Source of the DNA: Amycolatopsis jejuensis
Lineage (GTDB): Bacteria; Actinomycetota; Actinomycetes; Mycobacteriales; Pseudonocardiaceae
DNA: 64,000 nucleotides
Reading direction: 5' to 3'
Assembly: GCF_000717335.1 (NCBI RefSeq)
Contig: NZ_JNYZ01000006.1
Span: 326,117 to 390,116 of the forward strand
A program made the position numbers and the translations under genes. The notes beneath the pieces were generated by a model that ran no database searches, was not told the origin of the DNA, and was given only the letters and a program-made list of their open reading frames with translations. The number at the start of each line of letters is the position of its first letter. Position 1 is the stretch's first letter. Of this stretch, positions 52,322-61,603 are shown one piece after another.

Positions 52322-53713
52322 TTAGAGTCGGCCGTTCCGGGTCCGGGTGGAGTCGAAGTCCGGGAACCCGGCCGGGGCCATCCGCGCCCGGGCAGCCGAC
52401 GGAGCAGGCGGCAGCCCGGCCCAGCGGCGGATCGTCGTGGTGGCGGCGGCGGAATCGGCTTCCGGCAAGCCGCCGATGTCCGCCATGTGGTTGCCGCCGG
52501 GCTGGAAGTACCGGTACGAATCCCGGCTGCCCGCGCCCAGTTCGAACGGCTCGGCGCTCCACGGGTCGTTCGCGCCGTACACGAAGAGCAGCCGCGTCCC
52601 GCGGGATTTCACCCAGCGGTCGATGTCCGGCATGGCCAGGAAGTCGAACCGCGGCAGGCGGATCGACCGCGGCACGAACGACTCGGGCCGGTCGGCGCCG
52701 GGGTAGCGGAGCAGGTCCCGCAGATGCCCGTCGTACGCCTCGGGCGAGCCGAGCTGGACCGCGGCCTGGTAGTAGTACGGCGTGTACCGGCCGACCCGCT
52801 GGTCGGCGTACTCGTTGAAGCTCTCCACCTGTTCGAACCACTCGAACACCTCGGCGGCGGGCGCACCCGGCTTCGGCACCGACTCGCAGCGGTTCGGGGA
52901 CTGGTACTGCCAGAAGGCGAAGTACGCGTCGATCACTGCGACCTCGAAGGACTTGTCCGCCGAGCCGACCGTCGTGAACGTGAGACCTTGTTCCTTCGCC
53001 TGCGCGGCGGCGAGGTCCCCGAGCTCACCGCGCCGCTTCAACGCGTCTCGCTGCAGGTCCCGCAGCGCCGCGCGGCAGGCCGGATCGTCGCCCACGTTGT
53101 CCAGGAAGTGGTTGTACGCGTCGACCTGGTCGAGTACGTCGTTGGGCGCGACGTACGGGATCGTCGCGTCGACGTCGTCCGGGAAGAACCGGCGGTAGTA
53201 CGTCGCCGTCATGCCGCCCTTGCTCTCGCCAGTCGCGAGCCACTTACCCGGGTAGATCGCCTTGAACGCCTGCACGGCACGGTGCTCGTCGGCGGCCGCC
53301 TGCCAGATCGTCAGTTGCTTCGCCCAATCGGCGGGCGAAGGACGCGAAGGCGTGAAGTAGCGGTACTCCATCGACAGCTGGTTGCCGTCGACGATCCGCG
53401 TCGGCTCGGACCGGCCGGGCCGGGTGGCGACGTCGTACCCGCTGGTGTAGGCGACGGTCGGCGCGGTGAAAGTGCGGTGCAGCAGGGTGAACCGCTGCTG
53501 GAACGACCCGGCCCCGGGGCGCCGGTGGTCGGCCGGCTGGGTGAAGGTGAGCTGGAAGAACCGGTACCCGTCCGGCGCGGGGTCCTCCGAGACCACCGTG
53601 AGCCCGGGGATGCGTTGGAGCGCTTCCTTGATGTCGGCCTGCGCAGAAGCCGGTACCGCCAAGCCGGTCAGCGTGAGCAGCACCGCTGTGCACACCGCGA
53701 ACAACCTGCGCAT
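52322..53713 (-). CDS. Secreted tripeptidyl aminopeptidase, S37 family
   Basis: 463 aa with a typical Sec signal peptide (MRRLFAVC, hydrophobic core, cleavage after ASA near residue 24). The mature enzyme is an S37/PS-10 serine peptidase with nucleophile in ATGESKGGMTA (near 158), YFAFWQYQSPNRC, catalytic Asp in LFVYGANDPWSAEPF and His in QPGGNHMADIGGLP. Streptomyces relatives remove N-terminal tripeptides from secreted proteins such as transglutaminase proenzyme. ATG 53713 was chosen for the signal peptide. It is monocistronic. Confidence 0.9.
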   Translation of the reverse strand: MRRLFAVCTAVLLTLTGLAVPASAQADIKEALQRIPGLTVVSEDPAPDGYRFFQLTFTQPADHRRPGAGSFQQRFTLLHRTFTAPTVAYTSGYDVATRPGRSEPTRIVDGNQLSMEYRYFTPSRPSPADWAKQLTIWQAAADEHRAVQAFKAIYPGKWLATGESKGGMTATYYRRFFPDDVDATIPYVAPNDVLDQVDAYNHFLDNVGDDPACRAALRDLQRDALKRRGELGDLAAAQAKEQGLTFTTVGSADKSFEVAVIDAYFAFWQYQSPNRCESVPKPGAPAAEVFEWFEQVESFNEYADQRVGRYTPYYYQAAVQLGSPEAYDGHLRDLLRYPGADRPESFVPRSIRLPRFDFLAMPDIDRWVKSRGTRLLFVYGANDPWSAEPFELGAGSRDSYRYFQPGGNHMADIGGLPEADSAAATTTIRRWAGLPPAPSAARARMAPAGFPDFDSTRTRNGRL

Positions 53714-53808
53714 CAACGCACCCCCGGTTCCCGGACCCTCGGGAGGAGAGTCACAGAACCCGGGGGTGCGGGCAACAGATGTTCGGGCAGAGATCATGGC
53801 GCAAAAGG

Positions 53809-54564
53809 TCAGCGCTTCAGCACCTTCTCCACGTACGCCTTCACCGCCGCCAGCGCTGCTTCGGAACGCCACATGCGCTCGACCTGCACGTCGTCGGACA
53901 TGCGGTTCTCCGCGATCCGCTCGTGGTAGGGCTGACGCAGCTGGGCCTTGGTGTGCGCGAACGCGTCGGCCGGAAGTTCACCGAGCCGGGTGGCGAGCTC
54001 GCGGGCACGGGTGGCCAGCTCGTCGGCGGGCACGACCTCGTCGACGATCCCGCGGGGCTGCGCGTCGGCCATGGTGAGCGTGGCGCCGCTGTAGATGAGC
54101 GCGGGCAGCGGCGTGGTGCCGTACGTGCAACGCAGGATTTCCAGCGCGGACAACGGGAACGGCACGCCGACGAGCAGTTCGGTCACGCCGATGCGGCCCG
54201 GACCTTCGGCGGCGATGCGGTGGTCGCAGGCCGCGGCGAGCACCATGCCGCCCGCGATCGCGTGGCCGTTGACCGCGGCCACCACCGGGCGCGGGTAGCC
54301 GAAGACGGCCAGGAACGCGTCGGACAGGGCGGGCAGGAAGTCTCCGAGGTAGCGCGCGCCGCCCTCGTCGATGCTCAGCAGGTCGACTCCGGCGGAGAAC
54401 ATGTTGCCGGATCCGGTGAGCACGACGGCGCGTGCGCCCGCCGCGTCGGCCTCTTCGAGCTTGAGCACCAGCTCCCGGCAGGTGGCGGTGTCGAGGGTGT
54501 TGCCGCGGCCGTGGTCGAGGGTCACCAGCGCGATGCCGGCGTCGAGTTCGAGGTGGATCGTCAC
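53809..54564 (-). CDS. Enoyl-CoA hydratase/isomerase family protein
   Basis: 251 aa crotonase-fold protein. The oxyanion-hole peptides are GNMFSAGVDLLSID near residue 53 and VNGHAIAGGMVLAAACDHRI near 98-117, and one catalytic Glu is present in IGVTELLVGVPFP near 127. The second Glu of true hydratases is not evident, so it may be an isomerase or a hydrolase of the family. GTG 54564 starts it, 25 nt from the stop of the ABC permease gene; it may be the last gene of that transcript. Confidence 0.85.
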   Translation of the reverse strand: MTIHLELDAGIALVTLDHGRGNTLDTATCRELVLKLEEADAAGARAVVLTGSGNMFSAGVDLLSIDEGGARYLGDFLPALSDAFLAVFGYPRPVVAAVNGHAIAGGMVLAAACDHRIAAEGPGRIGVTELLVGVPFPLSALEILRCTYGTTPLPALIYSGATLTMADAQPRGIVDEVVPADELATRARELATRLGELPADAFAHTKAQLRQPYHERIAENRMSDDVQVERMWRSEAALAAVKAYVEKVLKR

Positions 54565-54589
54565 GCGCCGACCGTACCCGACCGCGGCT

Positions 54590-55528
54590 TCAGCTGGTGA
54601 TGTCCTTCCGCGCGAACCGGCGCCCGGCCAGCAGCAGGAACACCGTGGTGTACAGCACCGACGACAGCACGCCGCTCGCCAGGTTCGTCCAGTCGATGTC
54701 CGTGGAGATCAGGTCGAGCCAGGCGAACGAGTAGTGCGTGGGCAGGTAGTTGCGCAGGCCCTCCAGCGCGGTGATCTGGTCGAGGATCTGCGACAGGATC
54801 GCCACCAGTACGGTGCCGCCGACGGCGCCCAGCGGGGCATCGGTCGACACGCTGAGCAGCAGCGCCAGCCCGGCCACCCAGGCCAGCTGCACCACGATGT
54901 ACACAGTGGACATCAGCAGCGCGAGCAGGCTGTCGCCGAAGCTCACCGCGTCGCCGGTGGGACTGATCGCGTCGCCCGCGCCGTACCAGATCACGCCGAC
55001 CAGCAGCGACACCACCGGCAGCAGCACGAGCGCCGCGATCGACAGCAGCCCGGACACCATGGCCTTCTGCCGCAGCAGCCGGTGCCGCGGCACCGGGATC
55101 GCCAGCAGGTACTTCAGGCTCGACCACGACGATTCGCTCGCGATGGTGTCGCCGAAGAACAACGCGACGATCATCGGCAGCAGGAACGTGCCGGACACGA
55201 AGAACGCGAGCACGACGAAGTTCGGCGCGCTCGCCGTCGCAAGGTCCACGAAGCCACCCGAACGGCGGTTCGGGTTGGCCTGCCCGATCTCGAACGCCAC
55301 CACCAGGATGAACGGCAGCAGCGCCACGAACCCCAGCACGAGCTGGGTCCGGCGGCGCCGCAGCTGCCGCCTCAGCTCCACGCCCAGCCGCAGCGTGCGG
55401 TCGGCGCGGTAACCGGCCACCGCACCGTCCGGGCCCACCTCGGCGGGCTCGGCGGTGGCCAGCTCGCTCAGTTCCTGCAACGCGGCCGGGTCGGTGTGCA
55501 CCCCGCCGGAATCGTTGGTGCCGCTCAT
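54590..55528 (-). CDS. ABC transporter permease partner of the hydrolase-ATPase fusion
   Basis: 312 aa ABC-2-type permease. A hydrophilic N-terminal 65 residues is followed by six membrane helices (LVLGFVALLPFILVVAFEIG first; LLLSVSTDAPLGAVGGTVLV late). A coupling segment SESSWSSLKYLLAIPVPRHR near 135-155 is of the NatB/Yhg type. ATG 55528 overlaps the stop of the fused ATPase gene (ATGA), so subunits are made together. The last residues RRFARKDITS match many actinomycete ABC-2 permeases that export or extrude amphiphiles. Confidence 0.88.
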   Translation of the reverse strand: MSGTNDSGGVHTDPAALQELSELATAEPAEVGPDGAVAGYRADRTLRLGVELRRQLRRRRTQLVLGFVALLPFILVVAFEIGQANPNRRSGGFVDLATASAPNFVVLAFFVSGTFLLPMIVALFFGDTIASESSWSSLKYLLAIPVPRHRLLRQKAMVSGLLSIAALVLLPVVSLLVGVIWYGAGDAISPTGDAVSFGDSLLALLMSTVYIVVQLAWVAGLALLLSVSTDAPLGAVGGTVLVAILSQILDQITALEGLRNYLPTHYSFAWLDLISTDIDWTNLASGVLSSVLYTTVFLLLAGRRFARKDITS

Positions 55529-58365
55529 GAATCGTCTCCCACCAGCTGCAGGAATGCGTCTTCGAGCCGGCGCCGCGGCCCGGCCTGTTCCACGGCGACG
55601 CCCGCCCGCACGAGCACCGCCACCGCCTCGGCGCGCGGCAACCCGTCGAGGTTCGCGTGCACGAGGTCGCCGTCGGTCTCGATGTCCGAGACCCCGCCGG
55701 CCGCCTTGAGCGCCGCGGCGGCCGCCTGCGGGTCGCCGACCCGGAAGGTGGCCTCGCCGCTCGCCGCGGCCAGCTCGCCGACCTCGCCCGAGGCCACGAG
55801 CGTCCCGCGGTGCATCACGACCACGTGCGAACACGTCTGCTCGACCTCGGCCAGCAAGTGGCTCGACACGACGACGGTGCGCCCGGTGCCGGCGTAGCGC
55901 TGCAGGACCTCGCGCATCTGGTGGATCTGGGGCGGGTCGAGCCCGTTGGTCGGTTCGTCGAGCACCATGAGCTCCGGCAGGCCGAGCATCGCCTGCGCGA
56001 TCGCGAGCCGCTGCCGCATGCCCTGGCTGTACGTCTTCACCCGCCGGTGCACCGCGTCGCCGAGCCCGGCGATCTCCAGCGCCTCGGTGAAGTGCGCCTT
56101 CTCCGCGGGCCGTCCGGTCGCGGCCCAGTACAGCTCCAGGTTCGCCTTGCCGGACAGATGCGGCAGGAAGCCGGACCCCTCCACGAACGACCCGATCCGC
56201 GACAGCACCGGCGCACCCGGCGCGATCCGGTGGCCGAACACGCGGATCTCGCCCGCGGTCGGCGTGATCAGGCCCATCAGCATGCGCAGGGTGGTCGTCT
56301 TGCCCGCGCCGTTCGGGCCGAGCAGGCCGAGCACTTGACCCGGTTCGACGCGGAACGACAGGTCCCGGACCGCGGTGAACCCGCCTGCGTACTGCTTGCG
56401 CAGGTCCTTGATCACCAGCGGGGTCCCGGCCAGGTCCGGGTCGACATCGTGCGCCCGGCGCCGCCGGATCGCGGCGACGACGGCCACGGCGATACCCACC
56501 AGGATCGTCGCGCCGATGCCGATGATCTTGCCGATGGGCAGCGGCGCGCCGACCGAATTGCCGGGTACCACCGGGATCGCGAGCGAGGTGCCGGGCGCGA
56601 GGCCGACGCGGAACACGGCGGGCTGTGCCGGAACGGAATACGCCTGATCGGTGGTACCGACGACCAGCCGCAGCGAATGCCCGGAGTCGATCGGCCGGAC
56701 GACGCCCGGCAGCGTCACCGTGACGTCCACCGGGGTGCCGTCGGCGGGCAGCCCGGTGACCCGGAACGGCGCGACCGCATTCGCGGGCAGCACGCGGGTG
56801 CCGTCCTGGCCGACGTCGTACAGCTTCGCGAACAGCACCGCCTCGGACACCGGCTGCGACGGATCGGCCGCGACCTGCAGCCGTACCGTGCTCGAACCGG
56901 CCAGCAACACCTGGCTGTCGAACGGCGCGGTGCCGAACTGCGCGGCCTGCCCGGGCGGGTCCATGCTGAACAGCGGAGCCAGCCGCGACGAACCGGCCGC
57001 GAGCGCATTGAGCCCCGGAATCCCGCTCACCGCCGCGGGATTCGCCCCGGCGGGCCGCACCGCGGGCTGGGCCGGACCGGTGAGCGGCACCTGCTTGCGC
57101 TCGGTTCCGGCGCCGGCGAGCCCGGGGTACGCGGTCGTCTCCACGGTGCGCACGGACGGGGTGCCGTTGGCCCGCAACGTGCCCTGGACGTCGTAACTGA
57201 AGCTGTGGCCGGGATCGCCTTGCCCGGTGAGCGAAGACCACAGGAAGTCGCCGATTTTCGCGCGCAGTTGCGGCCCGGGGACGCCGCCGTCGTGGCCGCC
57301 GGTGTACCAGATCGTGCGGACCGGCCCGCCCGCCGCGGTGATCTGCCGTGCGGTGGCGTCGGACTGGTCGAGCCCGAACAGCGTGTCGCTCTCGCCCTGC
57401 ACGAGCAGCGTCGGCGCGGTGATCTTGCCGGTGACCGAAGCGGGGGAGATGCGGTGCAACAGCGCGACAGTCTCGGGGCTCGCCTTGCCGGTGGTCGCGA
57501 GTTCCGTGTACGCCCGGCACACTTCGGCGGTGAACCGGCCGCACGGATCGGCCGACGGCAGCTGTGCCCGGGCTTGCGGGGCAACGGCTTGCGGCGCGGC
57601 TCCGCCGTTGCCCGCGGTGCCGCCGGTGTCGCTGGTCGGCTGCCCGGCTTCGGGTGCCTCGGCCGAGGAGCCGCTGGCCGCCGGTGCACCCGAACCCGCG
57701 GAGAAGAAGATGCCCGCCCAGCTCTTCTTGAAGACGCCGTCCGCGGCGAATGCGCCCGCGGCCGGGGTTTTCGCCTCCGCGGTCGTGGCCGACGCGGTGT
57801 TCGGCACGAGGCCCTGTGCGAGGTCGTTGTACGTGATCACCGGCGCGAGCGCGCGTACCCGATGGTCCGTTCCGGCGAGCAGCAGCGACAGCGCACCGCC
57901 GTACGAAGCCCCGGTCACCGCGATTTCCGGCGCGCCGCCGGGACCGTTCGCGACGTCGTGGCTCGCCACCAGCCGGTCGATCAGCCGGCTCGCGTCGGCG
58001 ACCTCGCCGTCCGGATCGTTCAGGCCGATCTTGCCGGTGCTGCGCCCGAATCCGCGGGCAGACCAGGTGAGCACCACGAATCCGCGCCCGGCGAGCTCGC
58101 GGGCCTGCGGGTCCACACCGGACTTGTCGCCGCCGAAGCCGTGCGCGAGCAGCACCGCGGGCGCGGGCGTGCGCTCGGGGTAGTAAGTGGTGGTGTCGAT
58201 GCGGACGTCGCCGGGCATCGTGACGACGGCGTCCTGGGTCCGGACCGGTGCGGGTCCGGTGTCGCGGGTCGCCCAGACGGCGACTGCGGCAGCCGCGACG
58301 GCGACGACCGCGGCGAGCGCGATCAGCCGGGAGCCGCGGGTGCGGGGAAGCGGGATTCGGGGCAC
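55525..58365 (-). CDS. Fusion: extracytoplasmic S15-type alpha/beta hydrolase - membrane helix - ABC ATPase
   Basis: 946 aa. An N-terminal helix (residues 13-31) anchors the protein. Residues 45-410 are an X-Pro-dipeptidyl-peptidase-like hydrolase (VLLAHGFGGDKSG oxyanion region, nucleophile AVTGASYGGALSL near 149, GESDTLFGLDQSDA with the acid, TGGHDGGVPGP with the His). Residues 410-600 contain a C-terminal beta-sandwich as in S15 enzymes. A second membrane helix (IIGIGATILVGIAVAVVAAI) lies near 618-640. The cytoplasmic ABC ATPase has Walker A GPNGAGKTT near 688, YSQGMRQRLAIAQAM signature and LMVLDEPTNGLDPP Walker B. The hydrolase should lie outside and the ATPase inside. It pairs with the permease that follows. 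Confidence 0.9.
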   Translation of the reverse strand: MPRIPLPRTRGSRLIALAAVVAVAAAAVAVWATRDTGPAPVRTQDAVVTMPGDVRIDTTTYYPERTPAPAVLLAHGFGGDKSGVDPQARELAGRGFVVLTWSARGFGRSTGKIGLNDPDGEVADASRLIDRLVASHDVANGPGGAPEIAVTGASYGGALSLLLAGTDHRVRALAPVITYNDLAQGLVPNTASATTAEAKTPAAGAFAADGVFKKSWAGIFFSAGSGAPAASGSSAEAPEAGQPTSDTGGTAGNGGAAPQAVAPQARAQLPSADPCGRFTAEVCRAYTELATTGKASPETVALLHRISPASVTGKITAPTLLVQGESDTLFGLDQSDATARQITAAGGPVRTIWYTGGHDGGVPGPQLRAKIGDFLWSSLTGQGDPGHSFSYDVQGTLRANGTPSVRTVETTAYPGLAGAGTERKQVPLTGPAQPAVRPAGANPAAVSGIPGLNALAAGSSRLAPLFSMDPPGQAAQFGTAPFDSQVLLAGSSTVRLQVAADPSQPVSEAVLFAKLYDVGQDGTRVLPANAVAPFRVTGLPADGTPVDVTVTLPGVVRPIDSGHSLRLVVGTTDQAYSVPAQPAVFRVGLAPGTSLAIPVVPGNSVGAPLPIGKIIGIGATILVGIAVAVVAAIRRRRAHDVDPDLAGTPLVIKDLRKQYAGGFTAVRDLSFRVEPGQVLGLLGPNGAGKTTTLRMLMGLITPTAGEIRVFGHRIAPGAPVLSRIGSFVEGSGFLPHLSGKANLELYWAATGRPAEKAHFTEALEIAGLGDAVHRRVKTYSQGMRQRLAIAQAMLGLPELMVLDEPTNGLDPPQIHQMREVLQRYAGTGRTVVVSSHLLAEVEQTCSHVVVMHRGTLVASGEVGELAAASGEATFRVGDPQAAAAALKAAGGVSDIETDGDLVHANLDGLPRAEAVAVLVRAGVAVEQAGPRRRLEDAFLQLVGDDS

Positions 58366-58669
58366 GAACCGACGTTATGGCTACTTTGCTGAGAACGGTG
58401 AGCCGATTTCACACGGATCAGACATCTTCTTCACCCATCCGGTGCGCAGCGTGACCGAGGTAACACGGCCGGTCCGGTGACGCGGGCAACCTCCGCTGGC
58501 GTTTGCAGCCCGTAACCGGCAGACTGGACACGCTGTGAGGGGAGTATTCCTTCGCGGCGGTGTCGTCAGCACGGTGACCTGCGGGTCCCCGGCACCGCCG
58601 GCCGGTTCTTCGCCGGCGGAAGAGACCTCCGGTTAGTTGCTGCTGCGCACTATCCGGAGGTTCCTGCAA
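58366..58669. promoter_or_regulatory. Divergent intergenic region with terC control elements
   Basis: 304 nt between the fusion gene and terC. It holds the riboswitch at 58535-58632 and the terC ribosome site GGAGG. The stretch 58366-58530 should contain both promoters, but no clear pair is visible. Confidence 0.55.
58535..58632 (+). ncRNA. yybP-ykoY manganese riboswitch
   Basis: The conserved core of the yybP-ykoY class is present. Loop L1 is GGGGAGTA (58539-58546). A helix then presents the L3-type block GTCAGCACGG (58565-58574), which docks with L1 to bind Mn2+. GAGG (58537-58540) can pair with CCTC (58626-58629) to close the structure. A GCCGGCGGAA hairpin lies before the end. It directly precedes a TerC-family gene, the class's most frequent target. 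Mn2+ binding would raise terC expression. Confidence 0.75.
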
Positions 58670-59635
58670 ATGACTGTGCCCCTGTGGCTGTGGATCGCGA
58701 CAGTCGGCGGCCTGCTCGCCCTGATCGCACTCGACCTGGTGATCGTCGACCGCAAGCCGCACGAGGTGACCACCGGTGAGGCCGCCCGGTGGGTGATCTT
58801 CTACATCGCGTGCGCCGTCCTGTTCGGGGCCGGCGTGTGGTTCTTCGCCGGGCACGACCCTGGCGTCGAGTTCTTCACCGGGTACATCACCGAGTACTCC
58901 CTGAGTGTCGACAACCTGTTCATCTTCATGATCATCATGGCGTCGTTCAAGGTGCCTGCCATCCACCAGCACCGCGTGCTGCTGGTCGGCATCCTGCTCG
59001 CGCTGGCGATGCGCAGCGTGTTCATCGCGGTCGGCGCGGCGCTGATCGCGCAGTTCGTGTGGGTGTTCTTCCTCTTCGGCGCGGTGCTGATCTGGACCGC
59101 GATCAGCATGCTGCGGAGCAAGGGCGAGGAAGAGGAGTACCACGAGAACGCGCTCACCCGCTGGGTGCGCAAGCTGTTCCCGGTCACCGACGAGTACCAC
59201 GGCCACAAGTACGTGGTGAAGCAAGGCGGCAAGCGGATGATCACGCCGATGCTGCTGGTGATCATCGCCATCGGCTCGGCCGACCTGCTCTTCGCGGTGG
59301 ACTCGATCCCGGCGATCTTCGGCATCACGCAGGAGGCGTTCCTGGTCTTCACCGCCAACGCGTTCGCGCTGATGGGCTTGCGGCAGCTGTACTTCCTGCT
59401 CGGCGGGCTCGTCACGAAGCTCGTGTACCTGAGCTACGGCCTCGCGGTGATCCTCGCCTTCATCGGCGCGAAGCTCGTGGTCCACGCACTGCACGAGTAC
59501 CACCTCGCGCCGGACTGGCTCGACATCAACAACTGGATGTCCCTCGGCGTCATCGTCGTCGTGCTCACCGTCACCACGGTGGCGAGCCTGATGAAGGCGA
59601 AGCGCGACGAGCGGCAGGCGGTCGAGGCGAAATAG
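58670..59635 (+). CDS. terC: TerC/Alx-family integral membrane protein, probable Mn2+ exporter
   Basis: 321 aa with about nine membrane helices. Conserved acidic motifs of the family are present: TEYSLSVDNLFIFMIIM near residue 77 and GSADLLFAVDSIPAIFGI near 205, whose Asp residues line the ion path. A charged cytoplasmic loop with EEEEYHENALTRW lies in between. ATG 58670 follows GGAGG at nine nt; an upstream TTG in frame is less likely. The yybP-ykoY riboswitch in the leader supports manganese homeostasis rather than tellurite resistance. Confidence 0.92.
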   Translation: MTVPLWLWIATVGGLLALIALDLVIVDRKPHEVTTGEAARWVIFYIACAVLFGAGVWFFAGHDPGVEFFTGYITEYSLSVDNLFIFMIIMASFKVPAIHQHRVLLVGILLALAMRSVFIAVGAALIAQFVWVFFLFGAVLIWTAISMLRSKGEEEEYHENALTRWVRKLFPVTDEYHGHKYVVKQGGKRMITPMLLVIIAIGSADLLFAVDSIPAIFGITQEAFLVFTANAFALMGLRQLYFLLGGLVTKLVYLSYGLAVILAFIGAKLVVHALHEYHLAPDWLDINNWMSLGVIVVVLTVTTVASLMKAKRDERQAVEAK

Positions 59636-59674
59636 GGTCGTTCGTCTTGCTAAGGATCGAGTACCGTCGTCGGC

Positions 59675-61603
59675 ATGCGTCCTGCCGACATCGAAGCCAT
59701 CGCCGTCCCCGGCCGCCCGGCACTGCGTGGTGACCTGCTGCTCACCGCGGTGAGCAGTCCCGATCTGGAATCCGACCGGAACAGTGGCACCCTCCGCCGG
59801 GTACCGCTGTCCGGTGGCGACACGGCCTGGACGCACGGCCCGCGGGATTCCGCTCCCGCGATCTCGCCGGACGGCCGCTGGGTCGCGTTCCTGCGGGCCG
59901 GTGCGGGCAAGGGTGCCGACGGCAGCCCGCAGGTGCACGTGATGCCGTCGGACGGCGGCGAGGCACGGCAGGTCACGTCGCTGCCGCTCGGGGCGGACGC
60001 GCCGGTGTGGGCGCCGGATTCGCGCCGGATCGCTTTTACCGCACGGGATCCCGAGCCGGGCCGCTATGGCACGTCGGACTCCGAGGACCGCACGCCGGAG
60101 CCTGCCGCCGAGGCGCCGCGGCGGATCACGCGCTTGGACTACCGGATCGACAACGTCGGCTTCCTGCGCGACCGGCCCCGTCGGCTGTATGTGCTGGACG
60201 CGCTGGAACCCGGTGAGCCGCAAGCGGTTTCGCCCGGTGACTACAGCGTCGGCCAGCCGGTGTGGACGCCGGACGGGTCGCGCGTGGTCGTCGTCGTGCC
60301 GCGGGACTTCGATCGGGTCGAGACGCTGGAGGACGACCTTGTCGCGTTCCCGGCTGCGGGTGGCACGCCGGAGGTGCTGGTCACCGGTCCGGGGTATGTC
60401 GAGTATCCGGTGTACGGCGCGGACGGCACGTTGTACTTCCTCGGCTCGTCCCATGTGGACGGTGTGGTGGTCGCGTGCAACGTCGGGCTTTATGCGGCGG
60501 TGCCGGGCGGAGAGCCGCGGCGGCTGACGGACGTCGAGACGGTCGACCTCGAAAGCGGCGCTGGTCCGGCGGTGCCGCTGGGGGACGAGGTGCTGGTCGC
60601 GGTGCGGAACCGGGGTGCGGTGGAGCTGCGCGCGGTTCCGGCCGACGCGAAGGACTTGGCGCTCGACGACCTGCGGGTCCTGCACGGCGGGCAGGTCGCG
60701 GTTCTCGGGTTTGCGGCGGACGGCGACACGGTGGTCGCGGTGGTGGCGGGTCCGGAGACCGCGGGAGAGCTGGTGGTCCTCGGGCCCGATGGTCCGCGAG
60801 TGCTCACGGACTACTCGAAACCGTTGCGGGACAAGGGTCTTTGTGAGGTCGTCGAACTCACCACGACGGCACCGGACGGCTACCCGGTGCACGGCTGGCT
60901 CGTGCTCCCCGAGGGCGCCGGGCCGCATCCCGTGCTGCGCGTGGTGCACGGCGGGCCGTTCACCCAGCAGGCGTGGTCGGTGTTCGACGAGGCGCAGGTG
61001 TACGCGTCGGCCGGGTTCGCGGTGGTGCTCGGCAATCCGCGCGGGTCGGCCGGGTACGGGCAGGCGCACGGCCGCGCGGTCGTCGGCGCACTGGGTACGG
61101 TCGATGTCGACGATGTCCTTGCGCTGCTGGACAAAGCGCTGGAACGGCCCGACCTCGACTCGTCGCGCACGGGCATCATGGGCGGGTCGTACGGCGGATT
61201 CATGACGAGCTGGGTCGCCGCGAAGCATCCCGGCCGGTTCCGCGCGGCGTGGAGCGAGCGCGCGGTGAACGCGTGGGACTCCTTCGCGGGCAGCTCGGAC
61301 ATCGGGTACTACTTCGCGGAGGCTTACGTCGGCGCCGACCCGGCCGAGCAACGTCTGCGCAGCCCGCTGACGTATGCCGCTCAGGTGCAGATCCCGTTCG
61401 CTGTGGCGCATTCCGAGGAGGACTGGCGGTGCCCGCTGGAGCAGGCGCAGCGGATGTTCGTGGCGCTGCGGCACGCCGGGGTGGACACGGAGTTCCTGCT
61501 GTTCCCGGGCGAGGGGCACGAGCTGACGCGCTCGGGGCGGCCGCGGCACCGGGTGCAGCGGTTCGAGGCGGTGCTGGAGTGGTGGTCGCGGTACCTCAGC
61601 TGA
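59675..61603 (+). CDS. S9-family prolyl oligopeptidase-like peptidase
   Basis: 642 aa. The N-terminal ~380 residues form a beta-propeller (repeats of the type ISPDGRWVAFLRAG, PVWTPDGSRVVVVVP) that gates access. The C-terminal alpha/beta hydrolase has Ser in IMGGSYGGFMTSW near 508, Asp in HSEEDWRCPLEQ near 590 and His in FPGEGHELTRSG near 613. This is the acylaminoacyl-peptidase/dipeptidyl-peptidase layout, cytoplasmic because no signal peptide is present. ATG 59675 is 39 nt after terC, so the two may be co-transcribed. It overlaps the convergent RES gene by 8 nt. Confidence 0.92.
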   Translation: MRPADIEAIAVPGRPALRGDLLLTAVSSPDLESDRNSGTLRRVPLSGGDTAWTHGPRDSAPAISPDGRWVAFLRAGAGKGADGSPQVHVMPSDGGEARQVTSLPLGADAPVWAPDSRRIAFTARDPEPGRYGTSDSEDRTPEPAAEAPRRITRLDYRIDNVGFLRDRPRRLYVLDALEPGEPQAVSPGDYSVGQPVWTPDGSRVVVVVPRDFDRVETLEDDLVAFPAAGGTPEVLVTGPGYVEYPVYGADGTLYFLGSSHVDGVVVACNVGLYAAVPGGEPRRLTDVETVDLESGAGPAVPLGDEVLVAVRNRGAVELRAVPADAKDLALDDLRVLHGGQVAVLGFAADGDTVVAVVAGPETAGELVVLGPDGPRVLTDYSKPLRDKGLCEVVELTTTAPDGYPVHGWLVLPEGAGPHPVLRVVHGGPFTQQAWSVFDEAQVYASAGFAVVLGNPRGSAGYGQAHGRAVVGALGTVDVDDVLALLDKALERPDLDSSRTGIMGGSYGGFMTSWVAAKHPGRFRAAWSERAVNAWDSFAGSSDIGYYFAEAYVGADPAEQRLRSPLTYAAQVQIPFAVAHSEEDWRCPLEQAQRMFVALRHAGVDTEFLLFPGEGHELTRSGRPRHRVQRFEAVLEWWSRYLS

